Shown: one piece after another, positions 43,601 through 57,028 of the stretch
How the letters are laid out: every line of letters starts with the position of its first letter
Position numbering within the stretch: position 1 is the first letter of the stretch
From: Prostheceraeus crozeri
Lineage: Eukaryota > Platyhelminthes > Polycladida > Euryleptidae
DNA: 64,000 nucleotides
Assembly (NCBI GenBank): GCA_907163375.1
Contig: CAJQUW010006277.1
Span: 1-64,000, forward strand
Direction: 5' to 3'
Notes under the pieces: model-generated
Seen by the model: only the letters and a program-made list of their open reading frames with translations
Told to the model about the DNA's origin: nothing
Databases searched by the model: none
Made by a program: the position numbers and the translations under genes

Positions 43601-46600
43601 CCGTCCATTTGGACTTAATTCGTGTCTACAATATCGATTGAACATCTTTCTTAATCATCACAAACCCATCAACAACTGTTCGTTGTAAAGAAGCTTTCCC
43701 ATGTGTTTTATTACCATGAATGCAATTAGATATACCGGTATATATTATATTGACATAAATTAAATCGGAAGAAGCTGTATCATTGTTAAATTCTTTCTCT
43801 AAGTTGATCATTACGACAGTGCGGTTGTATTGAATGCCTAAAATGGGCTAGAGTGAATGTTCTTGTCTATATCAGTTACAAGTTATCATAGATATCGAGT
43901 CTAATTGCTGTTCTTGTCAACGTTGAAGAATTTATTTCATCCTGCCGAAGTCAGGTTTGTCCCTCGCTTGCTGAGAACTTGGCGCTGAGCTATAGAGAAT
44001 AATCAAACACTGTCCGCCCAAATATCTGAGGATTGTCATACCGAAGTTAGGATTCGTCTGCACTATCTTACTCGGCTTGAATACAGCTACACAGTGGTTG
44101 ATATTTGAAAGGATGAATTAACTTCGCTGGGCGACACAATCCTTAGACTCTGAATGAGAACTACAATTCTGATTCACTTGATGAAGTATCGGTAAACACT
44201 TCAGCGATCGTTACCATGGCATAATGTCGAGGAGGCTGAAATTTGATGTTGAAGTGCATGATATGAACTTTCTTTTATATTAGCTTCTGAAGAACTATAT
44301 TACACAGTCAAAAGGTTGACTAACAGCAACTCACTACAATCACAGAAAAGAGGAATAACGAAATCAGAAATGCATGTTGAGTTTTGACTCATTCATTGAA
44401 AAATGGTTGTTTAGATTTTCAGCCTTTGGTGTCTACTAAAATAATATTGCAAGTAGCTAGATGTGTCATTGTAATGAATTTCAGAAGTTAAACATAACTA
44501 CACTTAATAGAAGTTCAATTTCATCCCGTGAAAATGTTGACGCGTTTGTGAGGTTTGTCTACATTACTTACAGCAAAATGATGAAATTCATGATATTCGT
44601 TTTGATATCTACTTAAACACGATGTTGGCTTTTCTGATCTTCATTGTTTAACCGCTCGTGTAAAACTATTTGCATACTTGGGAGTTAGATCTCAGAGAGT
44701 AAGTGTCGCATCACACTCTGGTTTGATTTATGCATTGTTGAATTGGCTCTTTCGCTGGGAAACAAGTTAAAGAGTATGCTTACACTCAATTCATGTAAAT
44801 TGAAAGTCATAGAGTCGGCAATGGTTTGAAAAAACAGCATGAATCAAAAACTAGTGAGATGGACACGAAGCTCTTGCCAAGCTTTTGAATAATTTAAAAG
44901 CTTTGCTGTTTTTAGATGTTTTAAGATGTCAGCTTTTGCCCATGTGAAGTGGAATTTCAAATGCAAATATTATTGGTTGGTTTGGCATTCAACTGGCATG
45001 CACACAATTCAATAGTCGCGAAATACTTTAATTCCTCAATCTGATAATATTGTGTTGATTTGGAGAAACGCAGTGCTTGCTGCTGCTAAAGTATTTAGTG
45101 TTCAAATTGCTAAGACACGACGAATTTGTTTAAATTTTTTTATTCCAAATTATGTTATTTTGACCAATTATATTTCAACCAAATGTTTTTCGAATAAAAG
45201 TTTTCTTGGCAACATAATCAAATGCAAGAAAATTACCTACACCACCTAAAATTTGCCAAAGTGAATATAGAATGATTAGCACATTTATTGTTTTAGAAGG
45301 AGTAAGACATCAAATCTGCGTAGATTGTCCTTATTGCAACCTCTTGCTTGTTTTGATGAATGCGTCTACAAATTCCAACGCAAATCATTGCTAAGCATAG
45401 CGCCTAAATGAAGATACAAGGTACAATAGGGCATTGGCAAACAGAACTGATACATTTTCTTGAGAAAATTTCCATCGGTTAGATGAACTTGTCGAAAATG
45501 CACCTTAAATAGATAATTTTTTGAAATCTTCATCGCAGAACATTTCGTGACCTATTGCTAGACTGTTTGTGAACTACTTGCATGTACCATTAGATAGAAT
45601 GTGTACTGTGCATGATCGTGGAATTGGTTCTTTACAGCTAGAAAGGATACACCCACCAAAATCTCTAAAAAGTTCTGTAACAAAATGCCTCTTTAATGGC
45701 TTCTCCAACGTTGCCGACCTAATCATACATTACTATCGAACTGTTGTCTCACGTACTGGGGGAAAATTTTATTCCATGATCATTATTTCACCGTGCATAA
45801 GGATTCTTCAGTCTGCAACAGTTCAAGTGCTAATGTCAGTGTTGTTGTTGCTCTTATTATGGAACGAATTGCAAGAAGCGTTTAGTATGTCAGTGTTGGA
45901 ACTAACCAGGGTTGAGGCTGTCGGCCTGCATCTTCGCAAGTCTGTATGACTGTCGATAGGGATCAGATGTTGTTTGTCTGTTCATGTTGACTGAGCTGTG
46001 GCAATGTTTAAGGGTTGAAAAATGCTCAGCAATGGAACCGTTGTGCATGCAAGTGCATATTACTTCCCGAACTGTTTGTACGGTTACCAAAATGTTTCGT
46101 ATGAATGTCGTTTTGTAGTTTTCCTTATTTGTTGTATTGAAAATGTTTCAAATTGATCGAACCTTTGCACGATTCATGCGCCCAAACAAGTTAGAAAAAA
46201 AATACTCAAGGCATGTTTGAAAGACGTTGAATTTCCAATGAGCAGTTAGAGAAAGTTAACCGATGCAATGGACCCGTGCCCGCACCGTTGTCCGCATTGC
46301 CCGCAGTTCAGTTATTGCTCCTGAGCTTTATATGTCAAGTTTCTAGCTAACATTGGTGTTTTCCGAGAAACGTTGAAGCTGGCAATGCAGGATGATCTCA
46401 CGTCTGACATCGCAAAATAATGAAATCGACACATGATGTGCTGATCCTGTATTTATTTTTAGATTAACGCATTGGTGCCGTTAGAAATTAGTCGCTTGGG
46501 CGTGATCCTACCGAATTGTTTTAGTCTAATCTAATCTGTTAATGTTATTTAGCCTCAAAACTTTGCCATTGTGTGAATTTGCCTACGAGGAAGATACATA

Positions 46601-47704
46601 CTATATAGGATAATAAAGCGTATATGTAGAATACCAACATAGACCTGGTTCTAGCCTTCAGGAATTGTGACTAAAGTATACGATGTGACGAAATTCGATA
46701 GTGACTAGATTCAATTATGTAATAGGCTTGGCCTACATTATGCCTATGTCATGTATGTCGCCATGAATCCCTACCTGCATATCCACTGACCGGGTTTGAA
46801 TTCGCAGATTAAGCCATTATTGTGCATGCCCGTGGCCGCAGGTGAATGCCCACTGCCCGCAAAAATCGAGATGTCCGCAACGGGCCCCACCCCCGGTGAT
46901 CGTCCTCAGGTTTTCGTATCAGGCTGGTGAATTTCATAAATGTAGAGAAGCAGGCAAGGTGCATGCATAATTATTGTTCATGCAATACCCACAGGATAGG
47001 ATGTGATTAGTGACATTTTTAAAAAGCTCGAAAACTGGATCTTCTGTAGGAATATGGCATTTTCCCAAAAGGGCTTCCACAGGTGAAATCGAAATCGATA
47101 TTCATTTTCATTCGAAACTTACCTAATGGTCGAATTATGAATGAATAAATATTGGTCTCTTGGGCACACTTTGCAGCAATCTGTGCTGTACATTTTTTAT
47201 ATAGACCTGCGCACTAGGATTTACTTACTATACAAAACCACTGTGGTATTCTACTGCTGAACTTTACTTCTTAAGACTAAACAGTGCAACGGCACCCTCT
47301 ACTCTCTACTATCCAGGACCACGGACGTCCGCGTTATGTCCCCGTGATAGGGTTTAAAGCCGTGTTTACGTTGCGTTCACCTAGAGAGAGATAGGGAGTG
47401 CAAGACATTAAAAAGTAAGTTTCAGTGGATTTAAATTGAATTCTATCTTATCTGGCTACAATATTTTTTCCGACATGGAGTGGTTGAATTGGAAATTCAG
47501 TTTGTTCAAGATTATTTGTGATTTACCAAACTTGTCAATTTTCTTCAAATCGAACGGGTATGGTGAAGAAGTAATGTGATCAGGTCAAGCGAATTAAGTT
47601 TCATGCATATAGAAATTTCATGCAAGCTATTCTGCTTTAAACAGTTATGCTGTTCGAAATATTCAGTGATCGATGCTGACTCAAAATGACATTCTGATTT
47701 TCAG
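43601..47704. other. DDX24 intron, no gene seen
   Basis: The 4.4-kb intron between the motif I and motif Ia exons. A 126-codon frame at 45569-45949 has no recognisable content. A G+C-richer patch with CCCGC-type words lies at 46270-46320 and 46830-46900. Confidence 0.55.
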
Positions 47705-47905
47705 GATGAAGATATTCAACCCGATTTGAGTTTGGTTGTCGAAGAAATCTCAGTTCCTACAAAAAAGGAAGAACAGAAGAAGCCTGAGAAATCGAAAGCT
47801 GATCATAGAAGCAGTTTATATGCTGTGATTTTGACCCCTACTCGGGAATTAGCAGTCCAGGTGAAAAATCATATTGAGGCTGTGGTCGGCGCTACTGGCA
47901 TCAAA
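47705..47905 (+). CDS. DDX24: DDX24 exon with motif Ia
   Basis: Acceptor ATTTTCAG, then 'DEDIQPDLSLVVEEIS', a Lys/Glu-rich stretch and LYAVILTPTRELAVQVKNHIEA (motif Ia PTRELA), ending ATGIK at a GTAAGT donor. 67 codons, phase 0 at both ends. The expected next exon (GG and DEAD motifs) was not found between here and the window end, so the following intron may exceed 16 kb. Confidence 0.92.
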
Positions 47906-48549
47906 GTAAGTTATCACGTATTTATATGATACAAAAACATATCGCAGTAAAGGAGATTAGATCTTCGCGCTGAAGACTTTAGAGAGAGAGACATAATGGA
48001 AGACCCACGATTACTTAATCGTCAGGGGAACTCAAAGTGCTGCTACAGAGGCGATCAAGCGGAAGCTAAAAATATTAAAAAAGCGATTATATTGTTGCAG
48101 AGCAACCCCTGTCTCCATTATTCGGTTGATCCTTCAGGTTGCACCAAGTACATATTTCTCAAATTTGAACTTGTCAAATTTGTTTAATCTGCCCTATCTG
48201 TTGACGATGAATTTATCAAATTGAACGAGGAACTAAGTGAATAAATCCAGGCAATGACATCGAGTTGCTTATAATGGTCTTACCTGAGTATATACAGAAA
48301 TTTCGCATGAAAATACCTCTGATTATAAAGCCATTCTCCATTCAAATAAATACACGTACAGGCAGTTGTGATTTGTTCGTCTTTAGATGACGTTGTGATC
48401 CTTATTCGATTGATTCAGTCAAATGTGTTTAATACACAGTTTAGTACGTTAACAAGTTTATGCTGTTTCAGCAAGGGTTTAGTCTGAAGCTTCAACGTCA
48501 CTACTACCCCATATTTGAGCCTTGGACGGTGCTGACATAGTTAGACTTT
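47906..48549. other. No feature recognised
   Basis: Start of the presumed next DDX24 intron. The frame at 47996-48187 has no recognisable content. Confidence 0.5.
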
Positions 48550-48700
48550 TCTGGAGCGTTGCGGACCTTCTAGTTCGGATCCCCTTCCTGCCGATTTCAA
48601 ATGACGTTTTCAGGGCTAGACTACTGAAGCAGAAGATCGCCAGACCAGGCACCCGGCCAGTGTGCCACGGCGATCACAGATCGCCAAGCCAAGCGGCCTG
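48550..48700 (-). mobile_element. SINE (tRNA-derived, AGGAAGG core)
   Basis: On the minus strand, CGTGGCACACTGGCCGGGTG is A-box-like and CGGCAGGAAGGGGATCCG matches the core of the SINEs at 35160 and 55527. G+C-rich relative to its surroundings. Confidence 0.55.
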
Positions 48701-51289
48701 ATAATTGCTGTAAATCGGCTATTCTCATGAAGTAGATTGAGACACCGTCTATTCATAGTTCTAACTGGATTTATGAACTAAATTCTATCGTGTGTACCAC
48801 ATGTTTACTATTTATCATTGATTGTGCCAGCATTAGAGGAAAGGACTGTTCGCTAAATTCTAACAGACATATTAAGCAAGCCTGTACATTTTTCGATGTT
48901 TGGCAACTTAAGGCGAAATCGCATTTTTCAATATGAGAATCTAGTAATCTGCCTGAATCACACTAGGCCTACATGCTAGGTAATTTTCGTGCCACATTAA
49001 CACACAAAAGTGGTCATTAAGGGCTGACTATAGTGATGTCGAGTGTATTTACATGGATGATTGAAATGTTTCAGATGTTAAAATTTTCTTCCAGAAACAA
49101 AGAAATCCATCCTACACAGTTTTGTGAAGTAGAAATTATTTTCAAGAAAATTAGCTGCCTAAAATATTACACTGCTCGCCAGTGATGATAACATGGCTTA
49201 AATTATACTTAGATCTAATCAAAAGCTATGTGCATCCCACTGTGTTCATGAATTTTATAGGTCTTCTGGGAAATTTTCTGACACTGGATTTTGCAGCTGT
49301 TTGATCAGCATATTTGATTCTGTGGTGAAAATGTAGAATGGCATCATTTGAATATTCAATTAATGGCCTGAACGGATTAATCTTTGTTGTTGCAGAATTC
49401 ATTTAGTTAATTGTTTTTTGATAATTCATTTTTTCTAGAGCATTTCCACCTACACTGCAAGAAATGTCAAAACAAACTGCGACGAATTTCTTATATTTTT
49501 AAATCTTTCAAATTGTTTTAAAAATATCTTTTTGGTATGAACTATGGATGAAGACTTCTGGTACAGGTGGTTCATCATACCATCGATGAATTGATTGAAA
49601 AATGAGATGGATTCACCCCTACAAGGTTCGACGTTTTATTATTTGAAGAAATGAATTAATTGTCTAGAAGCGATTTATCATCATTCTATCATCATCAAGG
49701 ATAACCTTGTAATCTTTGTTCCTTAGTGCTTTTACTTTACACCTTAGTATCATCTTCCAATCGTTGTTGGGTAGATGATGATAATCTGTTGAAGGTCATT
49801 CTTCATTTCACTCAGTATTTTGCATTTTCCTCTCGTACGATGACGCCCCCTTCAAGTCTCGTTTGGCCGACCTTCGAAGCTCTTGCTTTCAGTTGCCCAA
49901 TACATCACCCATTGGACACAATCCTGCACTTGCCTTGCATTTATGCTCAGTAAACAATTCAGTTTACTACTGCAAATATATTTCTCGATAACACATTGCT
50001 TGAGGGGCGATATCTCACTAAGATTTTTGATCAAAGTTGTACTCAATTTGAACGAACTGATATACGAGTGTTATACCTACTTGCAAAAATATGTCATTCT
50101 GTTTCTTCTAAACATGAAGTACATGAAACAATCTTCGAAAATATATTGAATTTTTATGTCTCTTAAAAGCTAGTTTAAAATTGTGAAGTTTTAAAAATTT
50201 ACAATTATTTGATAACGCAGACCTATTCGAACCTTGTAGCTGATGAGATCAGATGAGATACTAAGGCTTAACTTATGAACTAATATATTGTGTGACAGAT
50301 ATACAGCTAACTTCGAGCAATAGTAATAATAAAGTGCTTGTCAGTTCATTGTTTTGTCTGTGAATTTTGTATTTGCGGCAGTCTATTGTATTTGTGTGTT
50401 GCATGTGTTTGGGTGTGGAAAAGCGCTGTACTGCTACTTGTAGCTACTTTAAGTAACAATAAGTAATCATCTATACAATTCAAACGCATCTTTTTATCTT
50501 GATGATCGTAAATATATTGTTTCAGTTGCTCTGAAAGCTCACCTTTCATTAGCAGTAAAAAACCATCAAGATACTTGAAGTTGTAATAGTAGATGGTTTA
50601 CACTTTGATACTAGTATTACTGCTTTTTGCTAGCACCGAGGAATGTTAATTTTGTGTTCAAAGATTCAATGGTTTTAAACGGAAAAGCAATGATGACTTT
50701 TCTTATCTCGTGTTCACTACATGTAAGTTCAAACAGTTTAGGTTGATGTACAACTGCATGTAATGTTGAGCTCTCATTAACTCTGAGTAACGGAAAAAGA
50801 ATGAATCGGCAAAATTGGCATTTGTTAAAATTTGACTTCGTGGCTGTCTATTGACAAATCTTCTATCGTTCATCGAAATCTCCACACTTATAAATTCAAT
50901 ATTGCCACTTTTAATCCCATGCAATTCATTCTATCATCGAAGTGATGAGCAATATGAACATAACTTGTATATAAATGTCGAAAAACTAAATTTAAATGTC
51001 AGAGAAGTTTATTTCCTGTATATCTCTCACTGACCAGGCACGGCGTAAATGTAGAATATTTTTTTTTCAATGTTGGAAAGTGAGCTTTTCTAGCTTGAAT
51101 ACAATATACGTACTATTATAAGTACCCCTCTACGGTGAAGGTTTTTCCCGCACATCTCCGAGCGCAGGACAGCGGAATAGTTATTGAATTGACGACTACT
51201 GGATACAATGGTAGATACAGTAGTTAATCCGTTGGTGATGTCTGTTTAATATCTTCTATCAGTCTTCAACATCCTTCAGGACTACACCT
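48701..51289. other. No feature recognised
   Basis: AT-rich presumed intronic sequence. No coding, RNA or repeat structure that I can support. Confidence 0.5.
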
Positions 51290-51400
51290 GTCATCAAGTC
51301 TTAGATTTGACTTTAACCAGATTTGAACCCGGGTCTCTCGGACACACAGCGAACATATAATACAAAGCGAACACAGTAGCTTGAACTATGCTCTCAAAAG
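51290..51400 (-). mobile_element. tRNA-like SINE fragment
   Basis: On the minus strand, GCTACTGTGTTCGCTTTG precedes GAGACCCGGGTTCAAATCTGG, a good B-box-like sequence. No acceptor-stem pairing is evident, so it is not called a tRNA gene. Confidence 0.4.
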
Positions 51401-54400
51401 ATGTCACGAACTCATGAATGACGTGGATTGTTACATCGCTTATGATTGACCTTACCCAGATTGTCTGAAGGAAAGTATATCACTCTTTATAAAGACTGAA
51501 TGCTTTCGCATTTTTAAACATATTTTTTAATATCGAATTGCACACATCCTTCATACATGGAAAACGTGTAGTAAGGAAGCGATAGTTTTGAAAATAATTT
51601 TCATTTTCAATGTTACGCTTGGGAGTGGTACAAGAAGTATTCGAAGATCATGTATGCGTATCAATTGATCTTCAAGCATCATTCTTAGTTCAGTTACTTT
51701 GAACTTAGGAAGTATTTGTTTTCGGATCCTCATGGCTTTATTTCTTTTGAAGTGACTGAAATTATTCCGCTAACATCAATGCAGGAAAAGAGTGCAAAAA
51801 AGAATTCTTTTCGTTTAGTTGTTGTCAAAAGCGATTAACTGTTACCGACGAAGGGGAGGTCGACTCTAGTTTTCCTCACCTGAGTTCGCTTTCGTGCACG
51901 AATCTGAGTCATTTTCCAATCAATTAAACACGACGCTTCGTGCGTGAAGCAACTAAAGGATCGATGGCCTCAAACTGACCATGCTTGAAAGTATTGATGC
52001 ATGCCTTTGTGCGTGATTCGCCGATGTTACGCTATGATAGGAGAAGGAAATTTTAGTAGGTCTTCTTTAGCGTGTGAACAGGTTGCTCAAAAATGATATT
52101 CTCAGACAAAGTAGAGAGGAGAATAGATTTTGGCCCGATTTAGTTCCCCGGAATTGGAGTAAGTGATGAAGTTATTATTTCAATAATGTGAATATGGCGG
52201 CTCTTCTTCTCCGAAGATATTGCTCAGACAGCGTCATTGTGAGTTGGAAAAGTGTATGTTTCAGAGGTAGAATGAATAGTCCCAGATGTGTTAAGGAAAG
52301 TGTCTTCATTGAGAAGGGAAAATAAAAGATATCCATTACAGAAAATGTATCATAAAAGGATTTTTAGCGCAGTTATTGACTGAAACCTCATGACAATGTT
52401 GTTAATCATATGATTTGTTAATTAGTAATAAGTTTGATAAAGCAGTTCTGAAGGCGACAGACGAGAAAAAAATATTTCGTTTATTAGAATATCACGTTTA
52501 CAGGTTAGGGAATGATGAGCATGTGCTGCTGATATAGTACTATAACGTGTGGCCACCAGTCTCACACAACCAAGTGATAGGAACCGATGACCGGCCTTGA
52601 TTTTTAGGCTATCTGAGACCGACTTCTCCTGATCTTGTGCATAGACTTTGAAGAGAGTGTTGTCATCATACAGACAGTTTTGAGTTTTGTCAGTTGAGTT
52701 TTGTTTTTGTTAATTGTTTTACTGAGTTTACACAATTATGACCTGTCAGTCATAATTGATGTAATGTCAATCTCAACAGCGACTTCATAAAAGCGAACAC
52801 ATACTAAGCTCAATAACCGAGAAAGTTCGATATCCATGAGTTATGCTGGTAGTCAATGTGACCCCCAGAACATGCTGTCAATTTCTCCCAAATTTATTCT
52901 CCATCAATGCATAAAGATAAGACAAAGTAAAGTAGGGCAAAGCCCAAGATTTCGGCACTCACGGAGTCTTTCTCGAGGGTTTGACTACCGTATCAATTAA
53001 CTTATTATTATTTTTAGTACACAACTTCGTAGGTGTGAACTTCTCTTACCATAAAACTGAGTTTGATTTGTGACAATTTCTTGCTTTGGATAATTTCTTA
53101 AAAAATGATATCTGTCATTTTGCGGAGGTTCACATACACGTATTGCATGTGTTGTTTGGCAAAATATTATTAATAATAATGCGATCAAACTTGTTGTATA
53201 TAGGCCGATACTATTTTGCATTAACTTATCATGCATATACGCGACTTAATGTGTTTAGCGTCTTCGGCAATTCTCATCGAAATTATGTGCGAGATTTACA
53301 GGTGATGTACACTATTGATTCAGAGCTTTGCTCTATCGACTAATTTAAATCTGATAGACAAGCTGTAGTATGTATTTTACAATTCTCAAAATTAGGATCT
53401 TATTTCACATCATGACTGCCCTGACATCTGACATCAGCACAGAACTTTAAATGAAAGTGATCAAAACTCGGATTGAAGCATTCAATCGGCATGAAACCGG
53501 TCTAAAATCAGCGTCGGACCAGGCCGAACTGAAAGTTTCGACTGGTTTCTTTCTCTGGTACACCCAATGACTACTGCTAATCTGCGCTTCTGTCAAATTT
53601 TGCTTGTTCTTCTTCGTGACGGACAGGAAGCAGATTCAATGTAGATTCAATGGGAAGCAGACTAAGGTTTTCGGTAAAATGACATTAATCGGTGTATCAA
53701 TGCATTTGTTATTATTATGCTTCTGATCGTTTATGCATGCGTGAATGTGGTTAAACACACGTGCTTGCTGATATTATTTAAGACGCCTGCTAAATCCAAA
53801 TGTGTTTGGTCTTAAGCAATGGGACATGAACACTAAATTGCTTGACCGAAGACATTCCATGACAAAATATGTGGCTGTAAGACTGTCACTTGGTTCCTCT
53901 CACTAAATAAGAGAAACTGTACAAGAGAAAGTGTTTTCGTTGATACTGCCTGACAAAAGGAGGAATAGGGTAGAACTCGGCAGACGAGCAAATCTGTAGT
54001 TGCTACTAGGCATATATAACACTGTGCAGAGTCTCATTTTCGACCTCATTCCCTGCAACGCGTGTAGGCGGCCGGACTATGCAGTGTTAACCTGGTTCTC
54101 CAGTGATCATGTGTATCTTATTCCTACTGATGAGGAAGTTACTTGTGCACACGATCTTATGTAGGAGGTGAAGCAATATTATGCTTTCTTTCCATTCTAA
54201 ATATGCTCCACAATTTTAGCGTATTTTACAAGTGATACTTCGATTCATCCCCTCGATCTTTTTGGTGATACTAGTAGGCCCAATGGATGCTCATTTACAA
54301 TATTCGTTTACCATGTAGTTGTGGCTTTATTATGAAATGAATATGAAGGCGGGCGCTTTATATAGATTCGTAGTTTTCCAGACATGACAAGAATGACTAA

Positions 54401-55526
54401 AGTGATACATATAAAAGGGAAGAGTAATGGCATTTGACCATCTGGTTAATGAAATTTAAAAGAACTGAAAGCATGACACGGCATGTAGAATATTGATAAG
54501 CGATCAACTTTGACGCCTTTTCCGTCAATTTTTCAAGAACTTGGTGTATAAGCGGACTGTCACCAATGCAATCGCCACACCTGTGGTCTGCTGTATTGCT
54601 GAATACTTCGTTCTCCCATTAGCAAGAGATCTCAAGACAATTTTCAAACTCTGACGTTAGAAATATTCGTATTTATTCTCGAAGCTTTGCCTATACGTAT
54701 TGCTACAGACGGATTCGTGAATGATTAGGTAGTCACGATATTTGAGCAAATCGTAGACAATGAACGTCATTTTCCAGCTATTCTTTATTATTTTATGTTC
54801 TCGGAATCATGCAGATCATTAAAAAATCCTCTGCACGTATCAGCATTATAACTAATTCAGTGGGAATGTTTGTATTTAGTCTTACAAAACAATGAAGGCT
54901 CCCACATGGTTGTGCAGGATTTTCGCCTACCTCATTCTTTAAGAAGTCAGTCATTATTCTGACATTAACATTCCATGTTGTTAGAAGTTGCAGTCATTGT
55001 TTAAACTGGGCTATCGAAACCTGTGTTTCTGTCACGAACAAATCTTCATTCTTGCGACTAAAAATTGGCATTCCACCAATGTGCTTCATTTGTATGATCG
55101 TTCGTGATGTTGGCTGATTGAAATTCTTTGCTAAATAATGTCATGCCTTCCTTTCGATTGTATTCGACGTAGTTTTGTAGATGCTTGGGATATTAGAAAA
55201 CGTTGACTGTTAATTTTGCACAAAGGTTGAGAATTTCGTGCTTTTGATTTTTGATTGTCATCAAGTTTCATTTATCTCCTCAGAAATGCCTTTAAGGCAT
55301 GTAATGTTAAGATTATTGGTCTGAGAAATGAGAATTTTTTCTCCTTGGAACAGTGAAATTAATTGCGCTCTGCTTAAAGCTCTAGATACCTGAGAAGTCG
55401 ACCCCTTTCATCGATTCATATTCCATTTGATTAAATAATTACGGAGACATTAGGAAAATGATTTCTAAGTGACATAATGAAGATTTCTCATCATTGAACG
55501 ATGTATCTTCTATAGCTCAGTCAGGT
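51401..55526. other. No feature recognised
   Basis: A long stretch without supportable genes. The short ORFs (51551-51733, 52997-53236, 53086-53343) are isolated and low in information. Confidence 0.5.
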
Positions 55527-55660
55527 GGTCTCTGTGGTACAGTGGTCATGTGCTTGGTCTTGTGATCCTTTGGTCGCATGGTCAACTCACATGATCATCA
55601 TTGGAAGTTAGCAGGAAGGGCATCCGGATTAGAGGAATTACAACATTCCAACAAAAAATC
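55527..55660 (+). mobile_element. SINE (tRNA-derived, AGGAAGGGCATCCGG core)
   Basis: GGTCTCTGTGGTACAGTGGTC (A-box-like) followed by a degenerate B-box region and AGCAGGAAGGGCATCCGG at 55610-55627, ending in an A-rich stretch (CAACAAAAAATCC). The AGGAAGGGCATCCGG core is a sequence I associate with invertebrate SINE bodies. It is the best of three related copies in the window. Confidence 0.6.
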
Positions 55661-55905
55661 CGACAACCACTTGAATGACAGTTCTAATATCCTAAAACCA
55701 TGAGGTCCATGCTGTTCAATGATCTCAGAACACAGTGGTTCTCAAACCTTTTCTCCTCACAAATTCTCCCGGTCTTGTCATAGGTGCGCGATATGAGTAC
55801 GCAGTGCACGAAGCCTAATTATAATTGTACATTTGTATAATTGCGGCTCCCTATTTATGCTATACTCCTTTAAAAGCATGTTGAATCCCCGCTTTGAACT
55901 AGACT

Positions 55906-57028
55906 TTAATGACGCTCACATTTACCGTGTATAACTATCTTATTAAGTTCGACAGTGACATTTATCGCCAAATCCAAGGATGTCCCATGGGGGCTTATTA
56001 TTCGCCTCTTTTTGCTGTGATTTATTTGAATCAACTTGAAGAGAAGGCTCTAGGTATCTTGAGATCTGAAAGTATCAACATACCTATACATCATCGCTAT
56101 ATTGATGATATTTTGTTGGGTCCATTCAAAAGAAATTTTGAGATTAGAGATAGGATTTTAGATGTTTTTAACTCCATCGATGACTCCATAAAGTTTACTT
56201 TAGAAGTTCCACAGTCTGACGGTAAACTGAATTTCCTTGATGTTTCTTTTTGGATCAATGAAAAAGGACTACTGTATGATTGGTATAGAAAAGAGATACA
56301 TTCTAGTAACAGCTTGAAGGCTGATAGTTGGGTGCCGGCTCAAGTAAAAAATAATTACATTACGAACAGATACAACTACGTTGCTGAGCGTTGCTCAGAT
56401 GATCATATAAAAGAGGCTTCCCATCAGCGCTTAAGTGATGAACTGAAACTTAACGGATTTAAAAATCACGAAAACAAAAGGAAAAAATAATAGGAAAAAT
56501 CACAAAAGTAATTTCAAAAATATGAGGATTTTGAATCTTAATTTCATAAATGATAGCACACACAGAAAAGTCAACAAACTTATTAAGAAATACAATATTG
56601 ATGGTAATTTAGTTTCTAAACCATGCAAACAAATGAAAGATGCCCTTCGCTCTTCCACTTTAAGAGACAAGCATGCTAATTGTGATGTCTGTGCTGTTCT
56701 TCCTGATGATTGTATTTGTGATTGCAGATATGTTGTTTATTGTTTTACTTGTAAATTTTGCGGTAACTTTTACATTGGACAGACTGCCCGTCCATTTTAT
56801 ATTCGCTATTATGAATATTCTCGCAGCATAGATAGTCGATCAAATTCTAGTGCCCTCTCTGAACATACTAAATCAATGCATCGAGATGAGTGTCACAACA
56901 TACTTGATTGCGACATCAAATCTCTTAGTAGGCACCATACAGCGGTTGAAGCTCGTATAGAGGAAGCGTCATCAATTGGAAAACTTCGACCAACCATCAA
57001 CCGACGACATGAACTGACTTCCTTGTGA
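55906..57028 (+). mobile_element. Second Penelope-like element (5'-truncated)
   Basis: Frame 55909-56490 carries RT blocks 'IYRQIQGCPMGAYYSPLFAV', catalytic IDD in HRYIDDILLG and 'LEVPQSDGKLNFLDVSFW'. After a slip in an A-run near 56487, frame 56522-57028 carries GIY-YIG features ('VVYCFTCKFCGNFYIGQTARPF') and ends NRRHELTSL. Compared with the element at 38.9-39.9 kb, the RT and endonuclease sequences differ throughout (GCPMGA versus EGMSMGS; IDD versus FDD), so the two are separate lineages. The RT N terminus is missing. It lies in what may be a DDX24 intron. Confidence 0.88.

Noticed and set aside
45569-45949. 126-codon open frame on the plus strand inside a DDX24 intron
   Set aside because: No recognisable domain, no splice or poly(A) support, AT-rich context where such frames occur by chance.
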